NCBI GenBank assembly: GCA_012845835.1
Contig: JABAKD010000009.1
Coordinates: forward strand, 12,801,955 to 12,865,954
DNA from: Undaria pinnatifida
Lineage: Eukaryota > Sar > Phaeophyceae > Laminariales > Alariaceae
Direction: 5' to 3'
Length of the DNA stretch: 64,000 bases
In this document: positions 21,421-35,900 of the stretch, piece by piece
Layout: each line of letters opens with the position of its first letter
Numbering within the stretch: the first letter of the stretch is position 1
The notes under the pieces: generated by a model
Database searches by the model: none
What the model saw: the letters and a program-made list of their open reading frames with translations, nothing else
Told to the model about the DNA's origin: nothing
Translations under genes and position numbers: made by a program

Positions 21421-23542
21421 GCAACAACACCAGCAACAACACCAACACCAACACCAACACCACCAACACCAACACCAACACCAACACCAACACCAACACC
21501 AACACCACCACCACCACCAATAACACCAACACCAACACCAACACCAATAACACCAACACCAACACCAACACCAACACCAACACCAACAACCGCCGAGAAA
21601 AAAGGCACGCAGACCAAGAAGGGGGGGGGGGGTCAGATTTGCCCACAAATCACTTTCCTCTGCGCAAAACTATCAACCTTTACCTTTCTACCAACACAGG
21701 GATACGACAAAGGCCATGCTGCTGCTGCAACACTAGTGGCTCCCCCAATAGTGCGGTATCCCTATATAAGGCGGAATTACTATATAAGGCGGTCAAAATC
21801 GCTTGCCGCGACTGGGAAACTGCACTCATAACCCGGCACGAATAAGGAAGCTTCCCCCTATAGTGCGGTCGTATTGCTCTCCCACACCACCATCGCCTTA
21901 CCGGGGGACCCCTAAAGTGCTGTACTTGTTATTTTAACCACTTCCGCGACAGCATTACGCAATTCCATGGCCGCAGCACGCAGACAGGCCTAAACCCAAA
22001 ACAGGCAGGTGCCATACCCTTTAGCCTAGGCTCTCACCTGTCCCCGCTTGAACTCTTGGGCGAAGTCTTTCGCCCTCCGAGCCAGATGCACCTACAGCGA
22101 CAAAACATGCCGGCCAGCGTCGGCGTCGAGGCGGGGGAGGGGGGGGAGCACGCGAGGCACGGTATGCTGGCATTAGTAACTACAACGTGCGGCATGCAGG
22201 AAGGGTGGGGGGGGAATGAGAAGAACCACGAGCAGAATACAAACAAAACGAGAAGAGAGCAGAGAGCAGAGAAAACGAATAAGGGCAAAACAAGAAAACA
22301 AACCAATAAAAACACAAAAAAAAAACAGGGGGAAGGGAGAGGTAATACGGTACGAGCCCGCAACACGCCCCACGTAAACAAACAAAACATGCACGAGAAG
22401 CAACGAAAAACAGCAACCGGCCGCGACAACTTTTTTTTTTTGTCATCAAAAGGGACGACAGGACAAGCGTCGGCTGTCGACAAGCCTGGCTGGCGTGCTC
22501 TGTTGTCACTTGGTGCCTTACCAACACTCGTACCACCCTCGCTCCACCGCTCGCGCCCAAAAAACGCCGCGCCCACAAGGGCAAGCGACCGAAACAGCAG
22601 TAGGCCACCCCTGGTCTGACTTCGTTGCCGCCCCGCTCCGCCCTGCCCTACCCCGCCCCACCCGACCCCACCCCGATTCATCCCACTCTACCCCACCCCA
22701 CCCATCCCCACCTCAGCCCACCTCACCCCACCTCACCTCACCCCACCCCACCCCACCCCACTCTATCCCACCCTACCCCACTCTATCCCACCTACCCCAC
22801 TCTATCCCACCCTACCCCACTCTATCCCACCCTACCCCACTCTACCCCACCCCACGCCACCCCCACCCCTCCAAAATAAAACACGTCTCGCTGAACGATA
22901 GCTCACCTGAGGCACGTGAGGGTCAACCGTCTCGATATCCGACACCAGCTGCTGTACGGCCGCCACCACTCCTCCCAAGGCCACAGGGTCGAGCTCCCCC
23001 TCTCCCGCCCCCGCCCCCCCTCCTCCTTGCAACTCCTCGCTTACCCCCCCCCCCGCCCGTGCGACCGCCGCTCCTGCCGTTGCTGCCGTTGCCGCCGCTG
23101 CCCCAGCTTCAGAAGATGCCCGCGGGCGTGGTTCTGCGCTATGTGACTGTTCTACCTTAGCGTACAGCAGGTCGAAGAATTTATCGACGCTGGACTGCAC
23201 GAGAGACACCAACCCGGCTTGATCTTCTCCCCCTTCTGCCCCTCCTCCTCCCACTACTTGGCCGGCCCCTCCAGCAGCGGCCGCCGCCGCCGCCGCTGCT
23301 GCTGCTGTCACCGTTGTTGTTGACGCTGTTAGCACTGCTCCTCCTTCCGTGCCCCCTCCTCCATTTTGTACTTTCGTTTCTCCTCGTTTTTGCTGTTGCT
23401 GCTGCTGTTGTTCGGGGGGGGGGGAGGCGACGACGCACTCTTCTGGAAGAGCTGTGCGTACAGTTGCACCGTTCTGTGAGGACGAACCACCAAGAGGAGG
23501 CAGCGAGAGTCACGCGGGGGTAATGAGAGAGGCAGACAGACA

Positions 23543-23600
<58 letters not shown>

Positions 23601-26600
23601 CACGCAGGGAGGGGAGGGGAGGGGAGGGGAGGGGAGGGGAGGGGAGGGGAGGGGAGGGGAGGGGAGGGGAGGGGAGGGGAGGGGAGGGGAGGGGGGGAGG
23701 GGAGGGGAGGGGAGGGGAGGGGAGGGAGGGGAGGGAGGGGGAGGGGAGGGGAGGGGGAGGGGAGGGGAGGGGAGGGGAGGGGAGGGGAGGGGAGGGGAGG
23801 GGAGGGGAGGGGAGGGGAGGGGAGGGGAGGGAGGGAGGGGAGCGGAGGGAGGGAGGGAGGGAGGGAGGGAGGGAGGGATGGGAGGGAGGGAGGGAGGGGA
23901 GGGAGAGAGGGAGGGAGGGAGGGGGGAGGGAGGGAGGGAAGTTAGGTCAACAGTAATCAGAGAAGAGAGGGGATACACGTCAACCTTAACCGAAAATCGT
24001 TCTTAAGGTGACTGATTCTTTGTTCGGCACTCAGAATAATGTTTCGCCGAGGCATGGGTTTAATTGAATGGGCGATGCACTTTCAGTTCGAGCGAAGAGC
24101 CTCGGAAAAAAAAAAAAAAAAACGGTGCACATATCTACCGCAGCATGGTCAGGGAAAAAGTAAAAGCACACAAGGAGCGGGATTAGAGAGGGGCGATCTC
24201 TTTTAGGAACACCATCGACCCCCAAATCAATCACCTCGCCGAGCGCTGTGCTTGCAAGCACTTTTCGCTTGACTTCCCGTCGAACCTATAGCACACGCAC
24301 ATAGAGACCGCATCACGCCCTTTCCACCCCTTAAAAACATCATGGGTACGCCATCCTCCACCCTTATTCACAGTACCCACGCCCCCTCCCCTATATTCCG
24401 CCATATCTACGACCCCTCCCCCCCCGCCTACTATTAACAGACCATTACACCACCCCAACGCCCCCCCCCCACCCAGCCCGTCCAAACACGCCATCTCATA
24501 CCCTCCCCCCCCCACCCTCCCCCTCCCTAATAAGAACCACTTGTTGTGATGTCGGGCACTCTAGAGGTCTCCCCTCGGCATCTCTCCCCCATCTCTCAGC
24601 CATCCTCAGCTCTCAATTGCGAACGGGGAAACTACGTTTTCCGGATCGATCCGTGCATGGATCTTTGGTACTATGGTCAAAAAGGCCAAGACAACAGACT
24701 TTGAGTTCTAGGACGTGAGTTCGAAGCCTCGCAGAGTCAGGCTGAGTTTTTTTGTTCAAACACTATTTACTACTCCGAGTATATTATAAAAAATAAAAAT
24801 ACACTCCAGCTGTGAGGTCGAGTATTATGTCGAAACTCATTTTGCAGGCTGTGTGATACTCCGCTATCGCGCGTATACGGGTTGTGTGTCATCATTACTA
24901 TATTGAGTATCACACACAGCTTGCAAAGATGAGTTTCGACGAAATCTTACGATCTCACAGCTGGAGTGTATTTTCATTTTTTATAATATATATTAACGTC
25001 CTTTCTGCTCTGTTTTTGTGTGTTTTTTCTCATTCCAGGCAGAAATCTCCTTCTGGTAATTCCATTTTTGTTTTGTTTTTACTGCTGCTGTAGTTCTATT
25101 TTCTTCTTTGGATTGGTTTCAGCTGTGTACTCGTACTGTGTTATTCGTACCCAGTACGCCAATACCAGATACCAGGTATTTCTTTTGCGTCCCTCTGTTG
25201 GTCATTCCGGATGGATTTTGGTTTGAGTTTATCATATTTCTTCACAGCAGTACACACGAGTATTTTTTTTGTCCTTTTCCCGTCTTTGTTGTTTTTTTTG
25301 TTAATATGGAACGCAAGGTGCGACTAACGTGTGGCTTATTATTAAACTGATTTTCCCACCCATTGACACCCAGCACACCCAGTGTCTGCGCCGGTTCGCA
25401 TCCTAGAGAGAGACGACAAAGTTCTGTCCTTGTAGTCACAAATACGAGAAAGACATATACATCGCGAGTGCGTAAATCCAGCTACCAGAAGCATACGGTA
25501 TACACAAAGCTATGTGGCGTCCGGCCGTTTTTTCTGGAGCATGGCGCCGGGACTCTAGGCAGTATCAAAAAGTCCCCACTTCGCACTTGCCATCAATCGT
25601 GAGCCCCTATGCTTCACATAATACCTTTTCTTGCGCCTGAGAGAACGTAGCGGGCGGCGACTGCCGCCCGCGGAGCGAAGCGCCTTGTAAACCATACATG
25701 CACCCCCGCGCCTCCGTCCCGGCGTTTTAGAGATGCGAGGACCCATGGCCACAAGACTACGGACATGCATAAAACGACCACCCCCCCCCCCCCAAAAAAA
25801 AAACACACACACACTATCTGAACGCCCCCCCCCCTCCTGTTTCACCATCCCTACTCCCGCCCCCTCCGCCCCTTTTCACCTGAGGAGCATGGGTAAGAAG
25901 CCCTCCGCGAGCTTTCCGAGGCAGGCATCAAGGCTGACGGACCGGTCCTCGACGAGAGCGCCCTTCGAGGCCGAGAGGAAGGCGAGCAGCTGCAGGCGAT
26001 GTGCCCCGACATACCGATCCTTAAGCCCCGAGGCGTTCCACTCCCATGCGGAGAAGATGGTCGGCGTGCGAGACGAGGGTGTCCCTGCAAACGTCCTGTC
26101 CTCCCAGTAAAAAAGCATTCCCCATTCCCATGCCCCAAGATCAAATCAAGAACGCGCGCACAACGAAACAAACAAACGACCAAAAACGAAAAACGAAAAA
26201 TAGACACGTAAGCAAGCATACGCGAAACAAGGAAGAACGAAAATGAAAACAAGAAAAACAGAAAAACCAGGCACATAAGCAAGCAAGCAAGCGCAAAATA
26301 ACGAAAAACGAAGGACGTACTAAGACCAACGAAAATAGACGCAAAGGGCGAAGGAGTGTAATTCCATGCCCCAAGCACGAAGCAACACGCGCTACCTAAC
26401 GAAGGACGAAAAGAGACACAAATGTGAAAGAGGTTGATGCTCGGTCGCTCACCGTCGTTCCGCTCGCTCGCCACCGACCGACCTCGAGCAGGCAACAGCA
26501 GCAGCAGTGCCCACAACAACAAAACGCACAACAACCTATGCAGCTGCTGTGCCATGAGACATCAGTTATGCGAGAGAGAAGGGCAGCCCAAAACAACAAC

Positions 26601-29600
26601 AACAACAACAAAAACAACAACAACACCACCACCAAGAACAAGAACAAGAACATGAACAAGAACAAGAACAAGAACAAGACCAAGACCAAGAACAAGAACA
26701 CGAACAAGAACAAGAACAAGAACAAGAACAAGAACAAGAACAAGAACAAGAACAAGAACAACAAATTAAAACCCAACACGAAGCGAAACGGCCAGGCATA
26801 AAGGACCAAAAACGAGGGGGGGCGGGACGCGCGCTCACCGAGCTGTTGACCTCTTCCTGCAGTTTTTCCTGCAGACGTTTGATCGTTTCCTCGCAATCCC
26901 GTTGGATGGCCCCGAACGAAGACACATGCGAGTGCTTGTGCAGAATGTCCTTAGTTATGGTGAAGTACCTGTCCAACAAAAGCGTATACAGGAGGGAGGC
27001 CAAGAGGGATCGGCGGAATGGAGAGAGGGAGAGAGCCAACGCCAACAGCACCAACACCAACAGCACCACCAACACCAACACCAACACCAACACCAACACC
27101 ACCAACACCAACACCAACACCACCAACACCAACAAAACAACATCCCGGCGTCGAGAAAAACAAAAGGGCGCTAGCCATAAAGGCAGCAGCGAAGCGCTCG
27201 ACGAGAAAGTAACCAACCAACCAACAACCAATGATCGCGGCGTACGCTCGAGTGCGCACGTTGCCCCCCCGCGTCCCAACCCCCCCCCCCCCCCCTCCCC
27301 CCCCAATGCGCACGCTCCAACCTAGTGGCCTTGGCGTACTGCCCCTCCTGAACGGCCTCTTCCAGCTTCTGCGGCAGCTGGAACAAGAAATTCAGCCCGT
27401 TTCAGCAGTCGCCTCAACCCGTACCAGCTTATCCATCTTAGAACGATTGCCTGGCGAGCGAAGGATAGACAGTATCATACAAGAAAAACAAAGAGGGTTG
27501 CCAAATGCAAGGGTAGAGAGACAAGGCGGGGAAAAACACAGCAGGGGGAGCACACCGCAGTACTTAATACCAACATAAACCAAACGATAACCTAGACACA
27601 GTGCGTCTATTCGTGTTGCGAGCGTGGACTACAACACCAACGACGGTTACATCCAAACGACGGGTGTGCTACGAAAGGCGCAGCGCTTTGCGTGGCTGAA
27701 GCATTCAGGGCTTCTCACGGGTGGGATTACTTCTCGCGGGTCGGGTCGGGTCGGATGTCCCTGACCCGACTCGACCCGACCCGTGATATTTGCAACCCTC
27801 CTGGTTCGACTCCAACCCGACCCGTGAAATTTCAAACAACTCCTGACCCGACCTGACTAGACCCGCGAGATTTCGAAACGCTCCTGATCCGACTGCCTCT
27901 TTGTGGCCGTAACAAATTCAGGGTTCTCTTGGGTCGGACTACTTCTCGGGGTCGGGTCGGGTCGGGTCGGGTCGGGTCGGGTCTGGTCGGGTCGGGTCAG
28001 GTCGGGTCGGGTCGGGTCGGGTCGGGTCGGGGGTCGGGTCGGGTCGGGTCGGGTGGGTCGGGTCGGGTCGGGTCGGGTCGGGTCGGGTCGGGTCGGGTTG
28101 GGTCGGATCGGGTCGGATCAGGGGCACCCGACCCAAACCGTGACATTTGAAACCCTCCTGACGCGACCTAACCCGACCCGTGAGGTTTCGAACACCTTCT
28201 GACCCGACCTGACTAGGCCCGCGAGTTTTGGAAAAGCTCCTGACCCGACCCGCGGGCCGGATCTTGACCCGTAAAAAGCCCTGGATTGTTTTGTGGGCTG
28301 ACGGCTTTGAAACTAAAAACAGACTACGAGTACTCTGTCCGGAAATATAAGCATTTTTGGGGAAGACAGGGTCGTAGATGCCTATCGTAGATCGCGTAAN
28401 NNNNNNNNNNNNNNNNNNNNNNNNNNNNNNNNNNNNNNNNNNNNNNNNNNNNNNNNNNNNNNNNNNNNNNNNNNNNNNNNNNNNNNNNNNNNNNNNNNNN
28501 NNNNNNNNNNNNNNNNNNNNNNNNNNNNNNNNNNNNNNNNNNNNNNNNNNNNNNNNNNNNNNNNNNNNNNNNNNNNNNNNNNNNNNNNNNNNNNNNNNNN
28601 NNNNNNNNNNNNNNNNNNNNNNNNNNNNNNNNNNNNNNNNNNNNNNNNNNNNNNNNNNNNNNNNNNNNNNNNNNNNNNNNNNNNNNNNNNNNNNNNNNNN
28701 NNNNNNNNNNNNNNNNNNNNNNNNNNNNNNNNNNNNNNNNNNNNNNNNNNNNNNNNNNNNNNNNNNNNNNNNNNNNNNNNNNNNNNNNNNNNNNNNNNNN
28801 NNNNNNNNNNNNNNNNNNNNNNNNNNNNNNNNNNNNNNNNNNNNNNNNNNNNNNNNNNNNNNNNNNNNNNNNNNNNNNNNNNNNNNNNNNNNNNNNNNNA
28901 AGGAGGAGGAGGCGTGTCCAGGGTCGGGGTTGGGGAAGGGAACGGGTTCCCTCAGGGCGGCAACTACACCATCCGCCCACTCGTCTTCCACGGCCGTCTC
29001 GTACTCGCGGCCCTCCGCTGGGGGAAGGGTGGACGTGGAGGCGTCAGGGGTTACACCTGGCCAAGGGGGGGGTCAATGGGGACGGCAGGACCGGGAGAGG
29101 GGGAGGGGGGGAGGGGCATGGGGGCGGGGGAGAGGGGGAGGGGAGGGGGGCAGTTGACCAAATAGCGAAGAACAAGACGAAGATGATGGAAGCAGAAGAT
29201 GATGGCGGTGGAAAACGATAACTGCCATGATCAGAACAAAAAAAAAGCTACTCCTCAGGAAAAAGCGAGAGATACCGGTAACCGACTAAACATGGCCTTT
29301 TCATCCAACCCAACGATGCCACACGACACATGATATACGCACCCCGACGACGCTCAAGCCGGAAGCCAGCCACAGCACCACGCCCCAGAGTCCTAACGTA
29401 GCTCTTCTGCCAGGGGGACCGGCGATGTGTCCAGGCGAGAGAGTGGTCGAACGCCGGAATACGATCTCGTCCGCCACCTGGATGCCCCCAAAAGTAGACC
29501 AGACCAACGAGGCATCGGGTTGTGATGATTGGAGGGGTGGAGATGGAGGGGGGGGTGGGGTGGGGGGGTGGGGGTGGGGGGGGGGGTGGGGTCGGGGGAG

Positions 29601-30712
29601 GGGCGGAGAGCGGGAGAAAATGGGCGGAAAAGCCGCTGGAGGTCTCACCGTGAACACAAGAGAATAGAGTATTCAACGCTACGCACGGCTGCAGCCAATA
29701 AATACCAGCACCATCTACGTCACGGGGTGTTCGCTTCTCTCAATCAAAACTGAACTCCATTCCACCTCACTCCGCCCTACCCTACTTCACCCCAGCCCAG
29801 CCCAGTCCATCCCACCCCATCCCACCCCATCCCACCCCACCCCACCCCACCCCACCCTACCCCATCCCATCTAACTCCACTTCACAGTAGTGGTAGGAGG
29901 CGAATTTAGCCAGGAAAACTCCTCAAACACCATACGTGAGTAGTCCTTCACACAACGCCTTCCATAACCCCCACCCCACACCCAGCACAACAACGGCTGT
30001 TATTCACCTTGATCAGGGTCTCCAGAGCGCGCTCGACGAGCGCCGGGAACTGCTGCCCATCCGAAGGCCCAGATCCACCATGCCTCCTCCTACCCCCCCC
30101 CCCGCCCCCCCCGGCCCCTCCCACCCCTCCTCCCAAACCCCAGCCACCGCCGCCGCCGCCAGCCCCTCCATCCTGTGCGTCAACGAGTATATCTTCGGGA
30201 GGCACCCCTTGTCTCAAGGAGGTGACCATTGAGGTGGCTACAGCTAAGGAGGACCGGCACAGGACCCGGAACGAACGGCGAACCTTGATATACATTCATA
30301 TACAGAGAGGTGGAGGTGGGAGAGAGCGGAGGGGGTAGAGGGGAGCGGGGGTAGAGCGGGGCGGAGGAGAAGACGGTTCAAGACAAAAACGATGGATACA
30401 CAGAGGGGGCAGAGATGGGGAAAGAGGGAGGGAGGGAGACAACGAGAAATACAAAAGCAGAAAGAAAGGGGGGGGGGGGGAAGAGAAAGAGAAAACAAGA
30501 AAATTAGAGGGTGACGGGGAAACAAGGAAGAAAAAAGTCGGTTGGTTCTGGCGCTATTAATAATCGTTCCGGTCTTTCGGGCTACCACTATTAATAGCGC
30601 TATAACGACGACCGTTTTACACGTATTCTCAGCAGAACACGAAACGTGCACCCTGTCGTCGCCCATGTAGTGCAACGCCAACACGAACACTAACACAACG
30701 ACGACGACGACG

Positions 30713-30805
<93 letters not shown>

Positions 30806-32930
30806 GCAACAACACCAGCAACAACACCAACACCAACACCAACACCACCAACACCAACACCAACACCAACACCAACACCAACACCAACACCACCACCACC
30901 ACCAATAACACCAACACCAACACCAACACCAATAACACCAACACCAACACCAACACCAACACCAACACCAACAACCGCCGAGAAAAAAGGCACGCAGACC
31001 AAGAAGGGGGGGGGGGGTCAGATTTGCCCACAAATCACTTTCCTCTGCGCAAAACTATCAACCTTTACCTTTCTACCAACACAGGGATACGACAAAGGCC
31101 ATGCTGCTGCTGCAACACTAGTGGCTCCCCCAATAGTGCGGTATCCCTATATAAGGCGGAATTACTATATAAGGCGGTCAAAATCGCTTGCCGCGACTGG
31201 GAAACTGCACTCATAACCCGGCACGAATAAGGAAGCTTCCCCCTATAGTGCGGTCGTATTGCTCTCCCACACCACCATCGCCTTACCGGGGGACCCCTAA
31301 AGTGCTGTACTTGTTATTTTAACCACTTCCGCGACAGCATTACGCAATTCCATGGCCGCAGCACGCAGACAGGCCTAAACCCAAAACAGGCAGGTGCCAT
31401 ACCCTTTTAGCCTAGGCTCTCACCTGTCCCCGCTTGAACTCTTGGGCGAAGTCTTTCGCCCTCCGAGCCAGATGCACCTACAGCGACAAAACATGCCGGC
31501 CAGCGTCGGCGTCGAGGCGGGGGAGGGGGGGGAGCACGCGAGGCACGGTATGCTGGCATTAGTAACTACAACGTGCGGCATGCAGGAAGGGTGGGGGGGG
31601 AATGAGAAGAACCACGAGCAGAATACAAACAAAACGAGAAGAGAGCAGAGAGCAGAGAAAACGAATAAGGGCAAAACAAGAAAACAAACCAATAAAAACA
31701 CAAAAAAAAAACAGGGGGAAGGGAGAGGTAATACGGTACGAGCCCGCAACACGCCCCACGTAAACAAACAAAACATGCACGAGAAGCAACGAAAAACAGC
31801 AACCGGCCGCGACAACTTTTTTTTTTGTCATCAAAAGGGACGACAGGACAAGCGTCGGCTGTCGACAAGCCTGGCTGGCGTGCTCTGTTGTCACTTGGTG
31901 CCTTACCAACACTCGTACCACCCTCGCTCCACCGCTCGCGCCCAAAAAACGCCGCGCCCACAAGGGCAAGCGACCGAAACAGCAGTAGGCCACCCCTGGT
32001 CTGACTTCGTTGCCGCCCCGCTCCGCCCTGCCCTACCCCGCCCCACCCGACCCCACCCCGATTCATCCCACTCTACCCCACCCCACCCATCCCCACCTCA
32101 GCCCACCTCACCCCACCTCACCTCACCCCACCCCACCCCACCCCACTCTATCCCACCCTACCCCACTCTATCCCACCCTACCCCACTCTATCCCACCCTA
32201 CCCCACTCTATCCCACCCTACCCCACTCTACCCCACCCCACGCCACCCCCACCCCTCCAAAATAAAACACGTCTCGCTGAACGATAGCTCACCTGAGGCA
32301 CGTGAGGGTCAACCGTCTCGATATCCGACACCAGCTGCTGTACGGCCGCCACCACTCCTCCCAAGGCCACAGGGTCGAGCTCCCCCTCTCCCGCCCCCGC
32401 CCCCCCTCCTCCTTGCAACTCCTCGCTTACCCCCCCCCCCCGCCCGTGCGACCGCCGCTCCTGCCGTTGCTGCCGTTGCCGCCGCTGCCCCAGCTTCAGA
32501 AGATGCCCGCGGGCGTGGTTCTGCGCTATGTGACTGTTCTACCTTAGCGTACAGCAGGTCGAAGAATTTATCGACGCTGGACTGCACGAGAGACACCAAC
32601 CCGGCTTGATCTTCTCCCCCTTCTGCCCCTCCTCCTCCCACTACTTGGCCGGCCCCTCCAGCAGCGGCCGCCGCCGCCGCCGCTGCTGCTGCTGTCACCG
32701 TTGTTGTTGACGCTGTTAGCACTGCTCCTCCTTCCGTGCCCCCTCCTCCATTTTGTACTTTCGTTTCTCCTCGTTTTTGCTGTTGCTGCTGCTGTTGTTC
32801 CGGGGGGGGGGGAGGCGACGACGCACTCTTCTGGAAGAGCTGTGCGTACAGTTGCACCGTTCTGTGAGGACGAACCACCAAGAGGAGGCAGCGAGAGTCA
32901 CGCGGGGGTAATGAGAGAGGCAGACAGACA

Positions 32931-32988
<58 letters not shown>

Positions 32989-35900
32989 CACGCAGGGAGG
33001 GGAGGGGAGGGGAGGGGAGGGGAGGGGAGGGGAGGGGAGGGGAGGGGAGGGGAGGGGAGGGGAGGGGAGGGGAGGGGAGGGGAGGGGAGGGGAGGGGAGG
33101 GGAGGGGAGGGGAGGGAGGGGAGGGGAGGGGAGGGGAGGGGAGGGGAGGGGAGGGGAGGGGAGGGGAGGGGAGGGAGGGAGGGGAGGGGAGGGGAGGGGA
33201 GGGGAGGGGAGGGGAGGGGAGCGAGGGAGGGAGGGAGGGAGGGAGGGAGGGAGGGAGGGAGGGAGGGAGGGAGGGAGGGAGGGAGAGAGGGAGGGAGGGA
33301 GGGGGGGAGGGAGGGAGGGAAGTTAGGTCAACAGTAATCAGAGAAGAGAGGGGATACACGTCAACCTTAACCGAAAATCGTTCTTAAGGTGACTGATTCT
33401 TTGTTTCGGCACTCAGAATAATGTTTACGCCGAGGTCATGGGTTTAATGAATGGCGATGCACTTTCAGTTCGAGCGAAGAGCCTCGGAAAAAAAAAAAAA
33501 AAACGGTGCACATATCTACCGCAGCATGTGTCAGGGAAAAAGTAAAAGCACACAAGGAGCGGGATTAGAGAGGGGCGATCTCTTTTAGGAACACCATCGA
33601 CCCCCAAAATCAATCACCTCGCCGAGCGCTGTGCTTGCAAGCACTTTTCGCTTGACTTCCCGTCGAACCTATAGCACACGCACATAGAGACCGCATCACG
33701 CCCTTTCCACCCCTTAAAAACATCATGGGTACGCCTCCTCCACCCTTATTCAACATTACCCACGCCCCCTCCCCTATATTCCGCCATATCTACGACCCCT
33801 CCCCCCCCGCCTACTATTAACAGACCATTACACCACCCCAACGCCCCCCCCCCCCCAGCCCGTCCAAACACGCCATCTCATCCCCCCCCCCCCCCACCCT
33901 CCCCCTCCATAATAGAACCACTTGTTGTGATGTCGGGCACTCTAGAGGTCTCCCTCGGCATACTCTCCCATCTCTCAGCCATCCTCAGCTCTCAATTGCG
34001 AACGGGGAAACTACGTTTTCCGGATCGATCCGTGCATGGATCTTTGGTACTATGGTCAAAAAGGCCAAGACAACAGACTTTGAGTTCGAGGACGTGAGTT
34101 CGAGCCTCGCAGAGTCAGGCTGAGTTTTTTTTGTTCAACACTATTTACTACTCCGAGTATATTATAAAAAATAAAAATACACTCCAGCTGTGAGGTCGAG
34201 TATTATGTCGAAACTCATCTTTGCAGGCTGTGTGATACTCCGATCGCGCGTATTACGGGTTGTGTGTCATCATTACTATATTGAGTATCACACACAGCTT
34301 GCAAAGATGAGTTTCGACGAAATCTTACGATCTCACAGCTGGAGTGTATTTTCATTTTTTATAATATATATTAACGTCTTTCTGCTCTGTTTTTGTGTTT
34401 TTTCTCATTCCAGGCAGAAATCTCCTTCTGGTAATTCCATTTTTGTTTTGTTTTCTGCTGCTGTAGTTCTTATTTTCTTCTTTGGATTGGTTTCAGCTGT
34501 GTACTCGTACTGTGTTATTCGTACCCAGTACGCCAATACCAGATACCAGGTATTTCTTTTGCGTCCCTCTGTTGGTCATTCCGGATGGATTTTGGTTTGA
34601 GTTTTATCATATTTTTCACAGCAGTACACACGAGTATTTTTTTTGTCCTTTTCCCGTCTTTGTTGTTTTTTTTGTTAATATGGAACGCAAGGTGCGACTA
34701 ACGTGTGGCTTATTATTAAACTGATTTTCCCACCCATTGACACCCAGCACACCCAGTGTCTGCGCCGGTTCGTCATCCTAGAGAGAGACGACAAAGTTCT
34801 GTCCTTGTAGTCACAAACTACGAGAAAGACATATACATCGCGAGTGCGTAAATCCAGCTACCAGACGCATACGGTATACACAACGCATGTGGCGTCCCGG
34901 CCGTTTTTTCTGGAGCATGGCGCCGGGACTCTAGGCAGTATCAAAAAGTCCCCACTTCGCACTTGCCATCAATCGTGAGCCCCTATATGCTTCACATAAT
35001 ACCTTTTCTTGCGCCTGAGAGAACGTAGCGGGCGGCGACTGCCGCCCGCGGAGCGAAGCGCCTTGTAAACCATACATGCACCCCCCGCGCCTCCGTCCCG
35101 GCGTTTTAGAGATGCGAGGACCCATGGCCACAAGACTACGGACATGCATAAAACGACCCCCCCCCCCCCCAAAAAAAAAAAACACACACACACTATCTGA
35201 ACGCCCCCCCCCCTCCTGTTTCACCATCCCTACTCCCGCCCCCTCCGCCCCTTTTCACCTGAGGAGCATGGGTAAGAAGCCCTCCGCGAGCTTTCCGAGG
35301 CAGGCATCAAGGCTGACGGACCGGTCCTCGACGAGAGCGCCCTTCGAGGCCGAGAGGAAGGCGAGCAGCTGCAGGCGATGTGCCCCGACATACCGATCCT
35401 TAAGCCCCGAGGCGTCCACTCCCATGCGGAGAAGATGGTCGGCGTGCGAGACGAGGGTGTCCCTGCAAACGTCCTGTCCTCCCAGTAAAAAAGCATTCCC
35501 ATTCCCATGCCCCAAGATCAAATCAAGAACGCGCGCACAAACGAAAACAAAAAACGACAAAAAACGAAAAACGAAAAATAGACACGTAAGCAAGCATACG
35601 CGAAACAAGGAAAAACGAAAATGAAAACAAGAAAAACAGAAAACCAGGCACATAAGCAAGCAAGCAAGCGCAAAATAACGAAAAACGAAGGACGTACTAA
35701 GACCAACGAAAAATAGACGCAAAGGGCGAAGGAGTGTAATTCCATGCCCCAAGCACGAAGCAACACGCGCTAACTAACGAAGGACGAAAAGAGACACAAA
35801 TGTGAAAGAGGTTGATGCTCGGTCGCTCACCGTCGTTCCGCTCGCTCGCCACCGACCGACCTCGAGCAGCAACAGCAGCAGCAGTGCCCACAACAACAAA

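Larger units (their letters stand above)
19512..28398. repeat. first copy of a ~8.9-kb duplicated block
   Basis: This 8,887-bp block is nearly identical to 28900-37776 (8,877 bp), in the same order and orientation. Differences are mainly homopolymer and microsatellite lengths and single-base indels. The right end stops about 40 bases inside the left LTR of the retrotransposon, next to the N gap. The block is probably the overlapping end of one contig. Confidence 0.9.

Noticed and set aside
21227..21648. Several long poly-Leu, poly-Val and poly-Cys frames (also 30629-31033)
   Set aside because: They are the three frames of a CAA/CAACAC microsatellite.
22495..23160. Proline-rich plus-strand frames over the CCCAC repeats and VPS51 exon (also 31394-32287)
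   Set aside because: They are shadows of simple sequence and of the minus-strand VPS51 exon.
23181..23978. 265-codon Ser/Pro/Leu-rich minus frame
   Set aside because: Product of the GGGGA array; the real coding part lies in another frame.
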